From NCBI RefSeq assembly GCF_050279675.1, contig NZ_JBNNUK010000011.1:1-64000 (forward strand): DNA of 64,000 nucleotides, in the 5' to 3' direction. This document shows positions 1 through 7,349 of the stretch, in pieces. The DNA comes from Viridibacillus sp050279675. Lineage in GTDB: Bacteria; Bacillota; Bacilli; Bacillales_A; Planococcaceae. Below the pieces are notes generated by a model. It searched no databases and was not told the DNA's origin. It saw only the letters and a program-made list of their open reading frames with translations. The first letter of the stretch is position 1; each line of letters opens with the position of its first letter. The position numbers were made by a program, and so were the translations under genes.

Positions 1-437
1 GAAATTGAATCTCTAAATAATCAATTAGCCGAAATGGCTAAAACAACGATGGAATATGATCTACTTGCATCGGTTCCAGGTTTAGGAGATGCGACGATTG
101 TTGATTTACTTTCAGAAGTAGGGTGCTTTTCACTTTACGAAAATCCACGCCAACTTATCAAACTAGCGGGATTAACCTTACGTGAAAACTCATCTGGTCA
201 ACATAAAGGGCAAAAACATATCTCCAGACGGGGCAGAAAGAGACTTAGAAATATTCTTTTCAAAGTAATAGTACCAATTACACAACACGCCAACAAAATC
301 CCTTACGTGGAAAGCAATCAATGGTGGTACTGTGTGGTAAATTACTGAAGGTATTACATGGTATTTGTAAAAAGAAAGTCCGTTTTAACAAGAAACATAT
401 GATGAAAGACCTCTACTGTCTCGCAGAGACAACGTAA
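1..437 (+). pseudogene. IS110-family transposase, C-terminal part, frameshifted
   Basis: The frame is open from base 1, so the gene starts outside the window. It shows the helix-hairpin-helix stretch LLASVPGLGDATIVDLLSEV and the serine-bearing GLTLRENSSGQHKG motif of the IS116/IS110/IS902 C-terminal (Transposase_20) domain. The first frame ends at 348. The family-like tail (SMVVLCGKLLKVLHGICKKK) continues in another frame from about 303 to a stop at 435-437, so one indel near 300 breaks the gene. IS110 enzymes are RuvC-like serine recombinases directed by a bridge RNA. This copy is probably inactive. Confidence 0.85.
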
Positions 438-640
438 ACAATTTCTTTCCATCGAACTATAACAAGAAGGATGACACGGAGAAGCCGGCAACATAACTAA
501 ACTTAGACCAAGAGTCCCCGGGGCAGCTTAGCAGGCCTCTGCCTTATGAATAGACCGAACGAAGGAATGTAAGCGCACTGACGCTAAGAGACATGGGAGG
601 GTACGTCGTCATAAGCATCGCAGAGATCCATTGTGCATCA
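438..640 (+). ncRNA. Structured non-coding end of the IS110 element; possible bridge RNA region
   Basis: About 200 bases directly 3' of the transposase have no credible ORF and are much more GC-rich than the surroundings. They carry small self-complementary elements (CCCCGGGG; GCAG-GCCT-CTGC; AGCG-CACTGA-CGCT). In the IS1111 subgroup of IS110 the bridge RNA lies in the right end, downstream of the transposase; in other subgroups it lies upstream. Calling this the bridge RNA is inference. A 7-bp hairpin CTAATGA-TTT-TCATTAG at 658-674 follows. I see no gene in 641-872. Confidence 0.4.
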
Positions 641-872
641 AATAGTGGATAAAAAAGCTAATGATTTTCATTAGTTTTAGCGAAGCGTACGCTCGATTTG
701 GTAATAAAAACTATAAATTCAATCATCTGTTTACAAAAGAGATGGAAAATATTTTCATTACAACACGAAGTGATGAAAACCGTTGATACTTCAATGTTTA
801 TAGAGGGAGGTTAGTTGAAGAGTGTAATTTATCTTGTGTTCAACTTTCGGGCCATTTTGCGGAGTAGTAGAA

Positions 873-909
873 AACTGACATATAGCAATTTTTTTGTTAT
901 ATGTCAGTT
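873..909 (-). terminator. Hairpin after the HTH gene
   Basis: Perfect 12-bp inverted repeat AACTGACATATA (873-884) and TATATGTCAGTT (898-909), beginning at the stop codon of the minus-strand HTH gene. The T-run on the minus strand is short (TTTTC), so this is a moderate-strength terminator candidate. Confidence 0.6.
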
Positions 910-1109
910 TATTCTTCATATTCAGGTATATCACCAGGCTTACAATCTAATGTCTGGCAGATTTTTTCTAATGTGGCAAAGCGAATACTACGTGCTTTAC
1001 CTGTTTTTAGTATTGATAAGTTAACTTGGGTAATTCCAATTTTTTCTGCTAACGCTTTTGAAGAAATTTTTCTTTCAAGCATTACTCGATCTAGATTAAT
1101 TTTTATCAT
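909..1109 (-). CDS. XRE-type helix-turn-helix regulator (YozG-like)
   Basis: 66 aa, essentially one Cro/C1-type HTH domain: RKISSKALAEKIGITQVNLSILKTG is followed by the family-typical ATLEKICQTLDCKPGDI. It lacks any effector domain. It lies 13 bases downstream of a DUF2975 membrane protein on the same strand, a pairing common in Firmicutes in which the membrane protein is thought to act with the small regulator. It may control its own operon. The family is clear; targets are unknown. Confidence 0.88.
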   Translation of the reverse strand: MIKINLDRVMLERKISSKALAEKIGITQVNLSILKTGKARSIRFATLEKICQTLDCKPGDIPEYEE

Positions 1110-1122
1110 TAGGAGCTCCCAC

Positions 1123-1671
1123 CTAAATCACGTTGTTAGAATCGTCTTGTAAAGATATGCCGTATTTTAAAACCACATAAAGCGTATAAACGATGGATAA
1201 CAAAAGAATGTTTCCTATTAAACTTGGCCAAGAATCCGGAAAAATATTACTGACATTGTACGCATGTACTTGCGCAAATAACAGCTGACTAATGAAGTTA
1301 AAAACGGTAAAGCTAGTGATCGAGATTAAGATTAGTTTTAGGTATTTAAGATTTCGAGAAACAAAGAAGAGTTGTTCGTAAATATTACCAATTATCTTAT
1401 GTAGAGCGTACATAATGATAAACAAACAAGAAATGATTGCTAGCGCGAATAAGCAAGAAAGTACTAATAACCATACTGATACGTTTGTGTTTGAGTTTAA
1501 ATCTGCAAACTGTAGCAATTGTTTTTTGACTCCGTTTGGTACTAACAATAAAGCTCCAGACGCAAATAATAGCATTAATCCAGCAAACGCACATAAAACT
1601 TGAGCAATTAGCGACATAATTGATAAAAATTTTAGAACGGTCTTGGTAAAAAGATTGATTGGAAACACCAC
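1123..1671 (-). CDS. DUF2975 family membrane protein
   Basis: About 182 aa with four hydrophobic segments (roughly 20-45, 65-92, 108-132, 150-170), matching the four-helix DUF2975 architecture. It forms an operon with the downstream HTH gene. The start is uncertain: the open frame begins with two GTG codons that overlap the only Shine-Dalgarno-like sequence (AGAGGTGG), so the true N-terminus may be slightly downstream or the sequence may carry an error. Function unknown; probably a membrane partner of the regulator. Confidence 0.75.
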   Translation of the reverse strand: MVFPINLFTKTVLKFLSIMSLIAQVLCAFAGLMLLFASGALLLVPNGVKKQLLQFADLNSNTNVSVWLLVLSCLFALAIISCLFIIMYALHKIIGNIYEQLFFVSRNLKYLKLILISITSFTVFNFISQLLFAQVHAYNVSNIFPDSWPSLIGNILLLSIVYTLYVVLKYGISLQDDSNNVI

Positions 1672-1795
1672 CTCTTTTTTACATATTATTCTAAATCAAT
1701 AAAGTGTTATCGTCAAACAATAATATTTTTAATATTTTTTTTCAAGGAGATTCCTGACGTATAGCTCCTAACGGGGGCTATAGTGGAGGAGTGTT

Positions 1796-1840
1796 GAGCT
1801 GTTCAGACAGCTCTTTTTTTCTTCAACTAAAGGGGCAGTT
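1796..1840 (+). repeat. Palindromic intergenic repeat, copy A, with terminator hairpin
   Basis: GAGCTGT-TCAG-ACAGCTC (1796-1813) followed by seven Ts, then CTTCAACTAAAGGGGCAGTT (1821-1840). The same hairpin-plus-core block recurs at 3187-3230. The left half of the core matches the other copies of this family in the window; the right half here is degenerate. Confidence 0.7.
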
Positions 1841-1914
1841 CGTGTGTTTAGAATAGGATTATGATCTTTGTAATAAGTTAAATATAAGAACACTTTCATT
1901 TATAGGGCGATAAA

Positions 1915-2189
1915 ATGTAGAAACAAATAGTAAATCTATTGCATCACTCACATTAGGTATATTATCCATCTTCATAACTTTTGTTGGATTAATCTTTGGC
2001 ATTATTGGGATTGTTTTATCATCTAAAAGTATGTTAGAGATTGACCATTCAGGTGAAAAAGGGAAAGATTTGGCTATTTTAGGTAAGATCTGTAGTATCG
2101 TATGAATCTGTATTCAGATTCTACTAGTTTTACTTACGGTTGTATCAATTGCAACAATTTCACTTTTAACCAATGAGGGAAATAATTAA
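1915..2189 (+). pseudogene. DUF4190-like small membrane protein, decayed
   Basis: In one frame the region encodes SIASLTLGILSIFI, then FVGLIFGIIGIVLSSKSMLE, then GEKGKDLAILGKICSIV. This is the typical DUF4190 pattern of two membrane helices joined by an ID-x-SGEKGK loop. The frame is interrupted by TGA at 2103-2105 where a glycine codon would be expected, and then continues to TAA at 2187. The only ATG (1915) is out of frame. So both the start and the middle are damaged. Confidence 0.7.
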
Positions 2190-2209
2190 GAAACTGTAAT
2201 GGATTTTTT

Positions 2210-2255
2210 CTTCAATTAACAGGGGCTTTACTTCAATATGGAGTTGAGCCTTATG
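2210..2255 (+). repeat. Palindromic intergenic repeat, copy B
   Basis: CTTCAATTAACAGGGGCTTTA, then a GGGCTTTACTTC...GGAGTTGAGCC hairpin-like tail. The same tail (GGGCTTTACTTC...GAAGTAGAGCC) is present in copy G near 5145. It follows the DUF4190 remnant and precedes the GNAT gene. Confidence 0.65.
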
Positions 2256-2316
2256 CTTATTCAAATAAAAGGGCAGAATAGTTTAACAAGAATTAAGTAA
2301 TTTGGAGGGGATACAC

Positions 2317-2766
2317 ATGGGAAAATATGAGGTAAAACAAATAAATAATCTGTTAAATTTTGATTTTGATAGTTTAGTAAAGCAAAGCAAAGAAGATGGT
2401 TTTCGTTTTGTAGAAAGATTAGTAAATGACTATAAAAATGGCAGTAATACTTTTAACCATTTTGGAGAATGTTTATTTGGCGTGTTTAATGAAGAAGGTC
2501 TCCTTGTTGCTATTGGTGGATTAAATAAAGATCCATTTTCTAATGAACATTCTATTGGTAGGCTGAGAAGGTTTTATGTTAATAAAGCGTATAGGAGAAA
2601 CGGTATAGGAAGCCTTTTGGTAAAAAGGATAATTGAGAAAGCAAAAAAATATTATAAAATTATGGTACTTCATACAGATACGGAACAAGCTGACAAATTT
2701 TATACTTCTATGGGTTTTTTAAAGGAAAATCTTTATCCAAATTCTAGTCATTATATGGAGTTTTAA
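2317..2766 (+). CDS. GNAT family N-acetyltransferase
   Basis: 149 aa from the ATG at 2317, which has GGAGGGG six bases upstream; a TTG five codons earlier is disfavoured because it overlaps that site. The acetyl-CoA binding motif A is clear: LRRFYVNKAYRRNGIGSLLV, with RxxGxG/A as R-R-N-G-I-G. The typical C-terminal strand follows (ADKFYTSMGFLKE). The substrate cannot be inferred. It stands alone between two copies of the palindromic repeat, like its neighbours. Confidence 0.9.
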   Translation: MGKYEVKQINNLLNFDFDSLVKQSKEDGFRFVERLVNDYKNGSNTFNHFGECLFGVFNEEGLLVAIGGLNKDPFSNEHSIGRLRRFYVNKAYRRNGIGSLLVKRIIEKAKKYYKIMVLHTDTEQADKFYTSMGFLKENLYPNSSHYMEF

Positions 2767-2780
2767 AGCTAAAGTGTTAC

Positions 2781-2804
2781 TAAACTAACGGGCAGGTTAA
2801 TGGA
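2781..2804 (+). repeat. Palindromic intergenic repeat, copy C
   Basis: TAAACTAACGGGCAGGTTAATGG directly after the GNAT stop codon. It is a short version of the family core with partial dyad symmetry (TAAACTAAC / GGTTAAT). Confidence 0.65.
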
Positions 2805-2891
2805 ATAAGCAGGTATTTTCAGAAGATTGTAGAACTAGATAAAATATGTGAGTTATTTAAGTAACTGACTAAATTTAAAAGAGGTGAAAGT

Positions 2892-3113
2892 GTGATAAAG
2901 AAATACGGACTATTTTATATATTTAGTATTGTAATCGGGATTTCTATAATGAATGGAATACTTATGTGGTTAAATATTCCAACATATGACCAATTACTTG
3001 AAAAGATACTAGGGGAACCGAATACTTTAAATAAATTTATAGCAATAACAATCTCAGGCGTATTAATTTATTTAATCATTAAAGGACTACCTAAACTAAA
3101 AAAATCTAATTAA
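2892..3113 (+). CDS. Small two-helix membrane protein, unrecognised
   Basis: 73 aa from GTG at 2892, preceded by GAGGTG at good spacing. Two hydrophobic segments (about 8-27 and 48-65) are separated by a short polar loop, with a basic C-terminus KGLPKLKKSN. I do not recognise a family. It is a single gene bounded by repeat copies C and D. Confidence 0.65.
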   Translation: MIKKYGLFYIFSIVIGISIMNGILMWLNIPTYDQLLEKILGEPNTLNKFIAITISGVLIYLIIKGLPKLKKSN

Positions 3114-3186
3114 GGGGTATGGCTTTAATAAGTAGGCAGATCCTTTTTCTTATTGAACTATAGGGTGTTTTAGCAGAAGATATTGG

Positions 3187-3230
3187 AGCTGTTCAGACAG
3201 CTATTTTTTTAATTAACGGGGCAGTTTAGT
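3187..3230 (+). repeat. Palindromic intergenic repeat, copy D, with terminator hairpin
   Basis: AGCTGT-TCAG-ACAGCT (3187-3202), then seven Ts (3204-3210), then AATTAACGGGGCAGTTTAGT (3211-3230). Hairpin and core have the same order and spacing as copy A, so the terminator and core travel as one unit. Confidence 0.7.
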
Positions 3231-3268
3231 GAACATGAAATAATAGGTTTAGAAGGGAGGAAGCTATT

Positions 3269-4108
3269 ATGTCCAAATGGAAAAGAGAGATGATTGAAAC
3301 CTCTCGTGGTTGCTTTGAGGTGTTTGAAAAAGGAGAGGGTGAACCAGTTTGTATAACTCATCATTATTCGGAATTTAATGAGTCTGGGGACTACTTTGCT
3401 GAAACATTTACAGACAATAATAAAGTTTTTTTAGTTAACTTAAAAGACGCAGGAAACTCAGATAAAGCAGAGAATGCCTATGAATTAAGCATGGTGGACG
3501 CAGTGCTTGACCTTGAAGAGATTCGAAAAGTGAAGGGTTACTCATCATGGATATTTGCTGGACATTCTACAGGTGGAATGATTGGCGTTTTATATGGTAT
3601 TCATTTTTCATCCTCTTTAATTTCACTTATTCTTGTAGGCTCTTCTGCAAGAGAATATAGCTCATCATCAAGTAAGTGTATATATAATGCTGGACATCCT
3701 AAATTTAAAAGGATGCAAGAATTAATGGAACATTTAAAGCTTCAACGCACAGTGGGAGATGACCGGAATAGATTGTCTAAAGAAAGAACTCAATTATCTT
3801 TATTTAAACCTGAAAATTATGACCTATACTTTTCGGGAAATATAATAAAAAAAATGTCTGCAAATAGATTGAATTTTTTTAGTAGAGAACAACTAATTTT
3901 TGATGTAACTCGCCAATTATCAGCTATTAAAACAAGAACTATCATTCTTTGCGGTAGGCATGATGTTCAATGCCCAGTGGAATTTTCAATCGAAATGAAT
4001 GATTTAATTCCGGAAGCTTCATTACATATATTTGAACAAAGTAACCATTATCCATTTTTAGAAGAAGAGTTCGAGTTTAAGCGAGTTTTAAAAGGCGTTT
4101 TATCATAA
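3269..4108 (+). CDS. Alpha/beta hydrolase
   Basis: 279 aa, with AGAAGGGAGG upstream of the ATG. It has a full alpha/beta-hydrolase pattern: nucleophile elbow GHSTGG with Ser100, acid in CGRHDVQCPVEFS (Asp232), and His260 in QSNHYPFLEE. Residues 28-40 (THHYSEF) fit the oxyanion-hole strand. Length is typical of soluble cytoplasmic esterases/hydrolases. Substrate unknown. Monocistronic between repeat copies D and E. Confidence 0.9.
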   Translation: MSKWKREMIETSRGCFEVFEKGEGEPVCITHHYSEFNESGDYFAETFTDNNKVFLVNLKDAGNSDKAENAYELSMVDAVLDLEEIRKVKGYSSWIFAGHSTGGMIGVLYGIHFSSSLISLILVGSSAREYSSSSSKCIYNAGHPKFKRMQELMEHLKLQRTVGDDRNRLSKERTQLSLFKPENYDLYFSGNIIKKMSANRLNFFSREQLIFDVTRQLSAIKTRTIILCGRHDVQCPVEFSIEMNDLIPEASLHIFEQSNHYPFLEEEFEFKRVLKGVLS

Positions 4109-4117
4109 AAAATGTTG

Positions 4118-4153
4118 TTCAACTAATGGGTGCTTAGTTAACGGTGTAGGTAA
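4118..4153 (+). repeat. Palindromic intergenic repeat, copy E
   Basis: GTTCAACTAATGGGTGCTTAGTTAACGG follows the hydrolase stop. Left and right half-sites (TTCAACTAA / TTAGTTAAC) are retained around a variable centre. Confidence 0.6.
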
Positions 4154-4195
4154 GAGGAGATAGCAGGCGGTATACAAAGGTGGGGGATAAATTAA

Positions 4196-4501
4196 ATGGA
4201 AATGCTACAAGTGATTATTTTTAGTGGCTTCTTTGTCGTTTTAGGTATTATCATTTGGAAAAAGAAGCCCTTAGATTTTATTGCAGGATATCAAAAGAAT
4301 CAAATTTTTGATGCTAAAAAGCTAGCACGTAATATAGGACTTGTTGTGATTTTCTTTGGTGCGGAAGTTGCTATACTAATGGGACTTAATTTAAGCATCA
4401 CATCAATTGCCCCTCTTTCTATTGCCGTACTTGCAATGGGGCATATCATTTTAATCCTTTTACTCTTTATTTATGATCGGTTACAATTTCAACGACAATA
4501 A
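4196..4501 (+). CDS. DUF3784 family membrane protein
   Basis: 101 aa with three predicted membrane helices (about 4-21, 47-66, 73-94) and the family-like cytosolic loop DFIAGYQKNQIFDAKKLARN between helices one and two. RBS AAAGGTGGGGG. DUF3784 proteins are small Firmicute membrane proteins of unknown role. Stands alone between repeat copies E and F. Confidence 0.8.
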   Translation: MEMLQVIIFSGFFVVLGIIIWKKKPLDFIAGYQKNQIFDAKKLARNIGLVVIFFGAEVAILMGLNLSITSIAPLSIAVLAMGHIILILLLFIYDRLQFQRQ

Positions 4502-4535
4502 ATTGGTTTAACTTTGTAAGAAATAGGGATTCCTA

Positions 4536-4564
4536 CTTAAACTAACGGGCAGTTTAGTTGAAGA
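4536..4564 (+). repeat. Palindromic intergenic repeat, copy F
   Basis: CTTAAACTAACGGGC followed by AGTTTAGTTGAAGA. Near-perfect dyad (TAAACTAA / TTTAGTT) around a GGGC centre. One of the best preserved copies. Confidence 0.75.
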
Positions 4565-4625
4565 TGGAATTTTCACATTTTCACTTGAATATATCTACAA
4601 TAAAAAGATAGATGGAGGGCTGTTT

Positions 4626-5090
4626 ATGGCATTAGTTTCAATCTACACTGTTGGTAGGCTAAACCACCCCTATGATCACCCTACCTCTCGTGAATTTTAT
4701 CAAGTGGGAAATGAAGTATATCGTCAGGCAACTAAATCAGGACTTATAGAGGCATTTTCACCTGAAGGAGTCCTTTTCCCTGAAGAAACCGTGAAGGGAA
4801 AGGGTTCTCCTATTCTTACGCTAACAGTATGGAGAAGTCTTCAATCCTTATATCACTTTACCTATTCAGGACGACATATACAAGCATTACAGGATAGAAG
4901 CAAATGGATCGAGCCATATCCAGAGAAACACCTTTCTTATGTAGTTTGGTGGACAGAAAAGGTGAAGGATGTCTCATGGGAGGAGGCATTTAAGAGATAC
5001 AACTACTATATTCAGCATGGTCCAACTCCTCTTGCATTTGATTTTAAGCATACATTTGATGAAAAAGGGGAGAAGTTCTTGATTAAGTAG
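4626..5090 (+). CDS. DUF3291 domain protein
   Basis: 154 aa, RBS GGAGGG. It has the features of the DUF3291 dimeric alpha/beta-barrel-like family: an N-terminal LVSIYTVGRLNHPYDHP strand, the central SPILTLTVWRSLQSLYHFTY segment, and C-terminal WWTEKVKDVSWEEAFKRY. Related proteins are soluble and annotated only by domain; a ligand-binding or monooxygenase-like fold is plausible but unproven. Flanked by repeat copies F and G. Confidence 0.82.
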   Translation: MALVSIYTVGRLNHPYDHPTSREFYQVGNEVYRQATKSGLIEAFSPEGVLFPEETVKGKGSPILTLTVWRSLQSLYHFTYSGRHIQALQDRSKWIEPYPEKHLSYVVWWTEKVKDVSWEEAFKRYNYYIQHGPTPLAFDFKHTFDEKGEKFLIK

Positions 5091-5127
5091 CAGGGGTCCA
5101 CTCTGGAGGGAATTTTGAAGAATTACA

Positions 5128-5180
5128 CTTAAACTAACGGAGGGCTTTACTTCACTAAGAAGTAGAGCCTTATTTTTATT
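5128..5180 (+). repeat. Palindromic intergenic repeat, copy G, with terminator
   Basis: CTTAAACTAACGGAGGGCTTTACTTC continues into ACTAAGAAGTAGAGCCTTATTTTTATT. The GGCTTTACTTC / GAAGTAGAGCC arms form an 11-bp hairpin (one G-T pair) followed by a T-rich tail, so this copy can end the DUF3291 transcript. Confidence 0.7.
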
Positions 5181-5226
5181 GATGTCAATGAACAAAATAC
5201 CTATTAAATAAATAGTAGGTGATTAA

Positions 5227-5325
5227 ATGGAAAATATTTACATTTTTTATTATTTTTATTTTGAATATTCTGATTATCATGTAGAAAAGCAGCAATATAT
5301 AAGTGCTAATTTATACCATAAATAG
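5227..5325 (+). CDS. Possible 32-residue peptide, unsupported family
   Basis: ATG at 5227 has AGGTGA seven bases upstream and gives 32 codons rich in Tyr and Phe (YIFYYFYFEYSDYH) before TAG. It may be chance in AT-rich sequence. The rest of 5181-5594 is AT-rich with no convincing gene. Confidence 0.2.
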   Translation: MENIYIFYYFYFEYSDYHVEKQQYISANLYHK

Positions 5326-5594
5326 GGAAATGGTATGGAACCATACGATATAAAGTCTTAGATACTTTAGAATAAATTTAATAAACATACATTGTTAGGA
5401 TTAAATGATAGCAATTAAAAAGAATTCACTTTGAAGAAGATTGATCAAAATGGATTTTTTACTTGTGGATTAGTAAACAACTTTTATAAAAGGTTTTGTT
5501 TTACATATCCTTGCTTCTTAAATGTGTTTTGATTTCTTCTGTCACAGCTTACCATATACACCGTAAAATCAAACATGTGCAAATTCACAAAGTT

Positions 5595-5661
5595 TTTTAG
5601 TCACCATGTTGACTTTTTATAGATAGATGGTATTCTAAATTAGTCAATATGGTGACTAAAA
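5595..5661 (+). promoter_or_regulatory. MarR promoter nested between two operator arms
   Basis: TTTTAGTCACCATGTTGACT (5595-5614) and AGTCAATATGGTGACTAAAA (5642-5661) are 20-bp inverted copies with one mismatch. Between and within them lies a promoter: -35 TTGACT (5609-5614) inside the left arm, 16-bp spacer, -10 TATTCT (5631-5636), with the start region entering the right arm. Repressor bound to both arms would cover the promoter. The dyad is seen directly; assigning it to the adjacent MarR protein is inference. Confidence 0.8.
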
Positions 5662-5677
5662 TGGAAAGGAGCTAAAT

Positions 5678-6256
5678 ATGGATATCAACCTCTTACTGAA
5701 AGAACTGCATTTTATGCAGCAAAGTTACGCAACATTGTTTTCGGTTGTCAATAAGGTTCAAACTCGTGGAGACGAATACTTGGAGATATTAACTTCTCGA
5801 CAACACATGGCTCTTATCGCTATTGCCCATTTGCCAATTGAAAATACCACGCTGATTAATATCGCTAAAAAGCTAGGCACAACAAAGCAAAGCGCTAACA
5901 AGTTAATTACAAGCCTTGTGAAAAAAGGTTATGTTCAAACTGGGCCGAGTAAACTGGATAAACGCTCTATCAATATCGAGATTACCTCCGATGGAAAAAA
6001 AGCGTTAATAGCTTGTTCGGAAAAATCAAACTATTTTTTAGCTGATATGTTTCATGAGTTCACAACTGACGAAATCGAAACATTTTGGGGATTGCTACAC
6101 AAACTCTATCGCTTCGACGGCGAAGAACAAGATGGTTTTGAAGAAAAAGCAAATCTGGAAGTTGATGAGCAGGCACAGTTAAATTCAGATAGCTATCAAG
6201 AAAAAGTCTTGGTTGAGTTTTCAAAACGACGATATGGGGGGGCGGATTGTGAATAA
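5678..6256 (+). CDS. MarR family transcriptional regulator
   Basis: 192 aa, RBS AAAGGAG. A winged HTH is visible: LINIAKKLGTTKQSANKLIT is the recognition region, KKGYVQTGPSKLDKRSINIE is the wing, then the TSDGKKAL helix. The last 45 residues are an extra, Glu/Gln-rich tail beyond the usual MarR length of about 145. The strong inverted repeat immediately upstream suggests autorepression. The next gene starts inside its last codons, so the two are translationally coupled. Confidence 0.9.
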   Translation: MDINLLLKELHFMQQSYATLFSVVNKVQTRGDEYLEILTSRQHMALIAIAHLPIENTTLINIAKKLGTTKQSANKLITSLVKKGYVQTGPSKLDKRSINIEITSDGKKALIACSEKSNYFLADMFHEFTTDEIETFWGLLHKLYRFDGEEQDGFEEKANLEVDEQAQLNSDSYQEKVLVEFSKRRYGGADCE

Positions 6257-6575
6257 TGCCTATATGAGTTGTATGCTGCTCTATCAGAAAGTAAAAGAAG
6301 CTGAGTATAAGCTTAAGAGGAAAATCTATTATGTGAAAAATACAATCAAGCAATCTGTATCTCATGCCAAGTATAAATTTCATCGCAACAAGAAACTAAA
6401 CCGAGCAGGTAGTTATGTATCAATTGTCATTGCACTGCTTATCATTACCTTCTCTTGGCTAACCACAATAAATTGGCTATTTTGGGCAGGCGTAGTAAGT
6501 ATTTTAAGTAATGCCTTTTTACTTATCATTCAATCAATAATTTGGAAAAAAGCTATTGGTCAAAAAAGGCCGTAG
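6249..6575 (+). CDS. Small membrane protein coupled to MarR gene
   Basis: 108 aa from GTG at 6249, which overlaps the MarR stop by 8 bases and has a G-rich site (GGGGGGGCGG) upstream. An upstream in-frame ATG at 6213 is possible but lacks a ribosome site. There is a basic N-terminal half (about residues 1-50), then two hydrophobic segments (about 52-72 and 76-95). Unrecognised. Together with the ABC remnant immediately downstream it may be what is left of a MarR-controlled transport operon. Confidence 0.65.
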   Translation: MNNAYMSCMLLYQKVKEAEYKLKRKIYYVKNTIKQSVSHAKYKFHRNKKLNRAGSYVSIVIALLIITFSWLTTINWLFWAGVVSILSNAFLLIIQSIIWKKAIGQKRP

Positions 6576-6586
6576 TATGCATTAGC

Positions 6587-6697
6587 TTTTTAATTCATAA
6601 AGGAGAAATCCTTGGTCTTTTAGGACCAAACGCCGTAGGAAAGAGCACTACAATTAACGAAATGGATTCATTATTTACCCGAAAAAACCAACTATGA
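6587..6697 (+). pseudogene. ABC transporter ATPase fragment (Walker A only)
   Basis: In frame before a TGA at 6695 the sequence encodes KGEILGLLGPNAVGKSTTIN. This is the beta-strand and Walker A P-loop (GPNxxGKST) of an ABC-2-type exporter ATPase; the usual GPNGAGKS has become GPNAVGKS. No start and no downstream Q-loop, signature or Walker B remain. It is the relic of an ATPase that once followed the MarR/membrane-protein pair. Confidence 0.75.
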
Positions 6698-6770
6698 AAA
6701 AAATTCCAGATTTAAAAAATTGAAATTAGAATAAGGGCAATGTTTGACTATTTATTTCTTAACAGTAAAT

Positions 6771-6807
6771 CCTTCTTCAATTAACGGGGTAGGTTAGTTG
6801 AAGAAGG
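6771..6807 (+). repeat. Palindromic intergenic repeat, copy H (best preserved)
   Basis: CCTTCTTCAATTAAC (6771-6785), loop GGGGTAG, GTTAGTTGAAGAAGG (6793-6807): a 15-bp inverted repeat with a single G-T pair. It lies between the ABC remnant and the DinB gene. Confidence 0.8.
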
Positions 6808-6863
6808 AAATAGTTGCATTTACATCGAAATATAATGTAATAAGCTAGATTGGAGTGCTTACA

Positions 6864-7349
6864 ATGATTAAATTCTTTGAATACAACTGGCAGGTAAGAG
6901 ATGAATGGTTTGACTGGTGCAATCAACTGACAATTAAAGAGTTGTTAAAAGACCGCAGGGGTGGAGTAGGAAATATATTATATACACTTTTTCACATAAT
7001 TGATGTGGAATATAGTTGTATTCGTGGTATTGAAAGCAAAGAAGATGTAGTATTTCAGTTTGCTGATAATAATACACTTGAAAAGGTTAAATCACTTTCA
7101 GATAATTCACGAAATGAAATAGCTGAATTTATAAAAACAAATTTAGGAGGTTTAAAAGAAAAACTAGTCAGTGTTTCTAGGGATGAAGATAAATACACTT
7201 TTGATGAAATATTGCAGCATATAATTACTCGCGAAATTCACTACATAGGTCAACTTTCTGTTTGGGAAAGAGAATTAGAACTAAGCCCTGTACCTGCTAA
7301 CTTTATTGGAAGAGAGTTAACGAGGGGGTTTATTAATGAAAATGAATGA
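6864..7349 (+). CDS. DinB/YfiT-type four-helix protein
   Basis: 161 aa from ATG 6864 (TGGAG upstream; the GTG three codons earlier is less likely). It shows DinB-superfamily features: an N-terminal helix with YNWQVRDEWFDWC, GGVGNILYTLFHIIDVEYSCIRGI carrying the first metal-ligand His, and LQHIITREIHYIGQLSVWERE with the HxxxH-like pair. Members often act as thiol-dependent or metal-dependent enzymes. It overlaps the following peptidase gene by 14 bases, so the two are probably co-translated. Confidence 0.85.
   Translation: MIKFFEYNWQVRDEWFDWCNQLTIKELLKDRRGGVGNILYTLFHIIDVEYSCIRGIESKEDVVFQFADNNTLEKVKSLSDNSRNEIAEFIKTNLGGLKEKLVSVSRDEDKYTFDEILQHIITREIHYIGQLSVWERELELSPVPANFIGRELTRGFINENE

Noticed and set aside
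815..1152. Two plus-strand open frames over the HTH gene region
   Set aside because: Their sequence is the complement of the terminator and HTH gene; composition is hydrophobic noise, no ribosome site, and the minus-strand HTH is clear.
1796..6807. Repeat-separated genes considered as a true integron
   Set aside because: No integron integrase is present, and the repeats are short palindromes without the attC-type R'/R'' boxes, so only a cassette-like arrangement is claimed.
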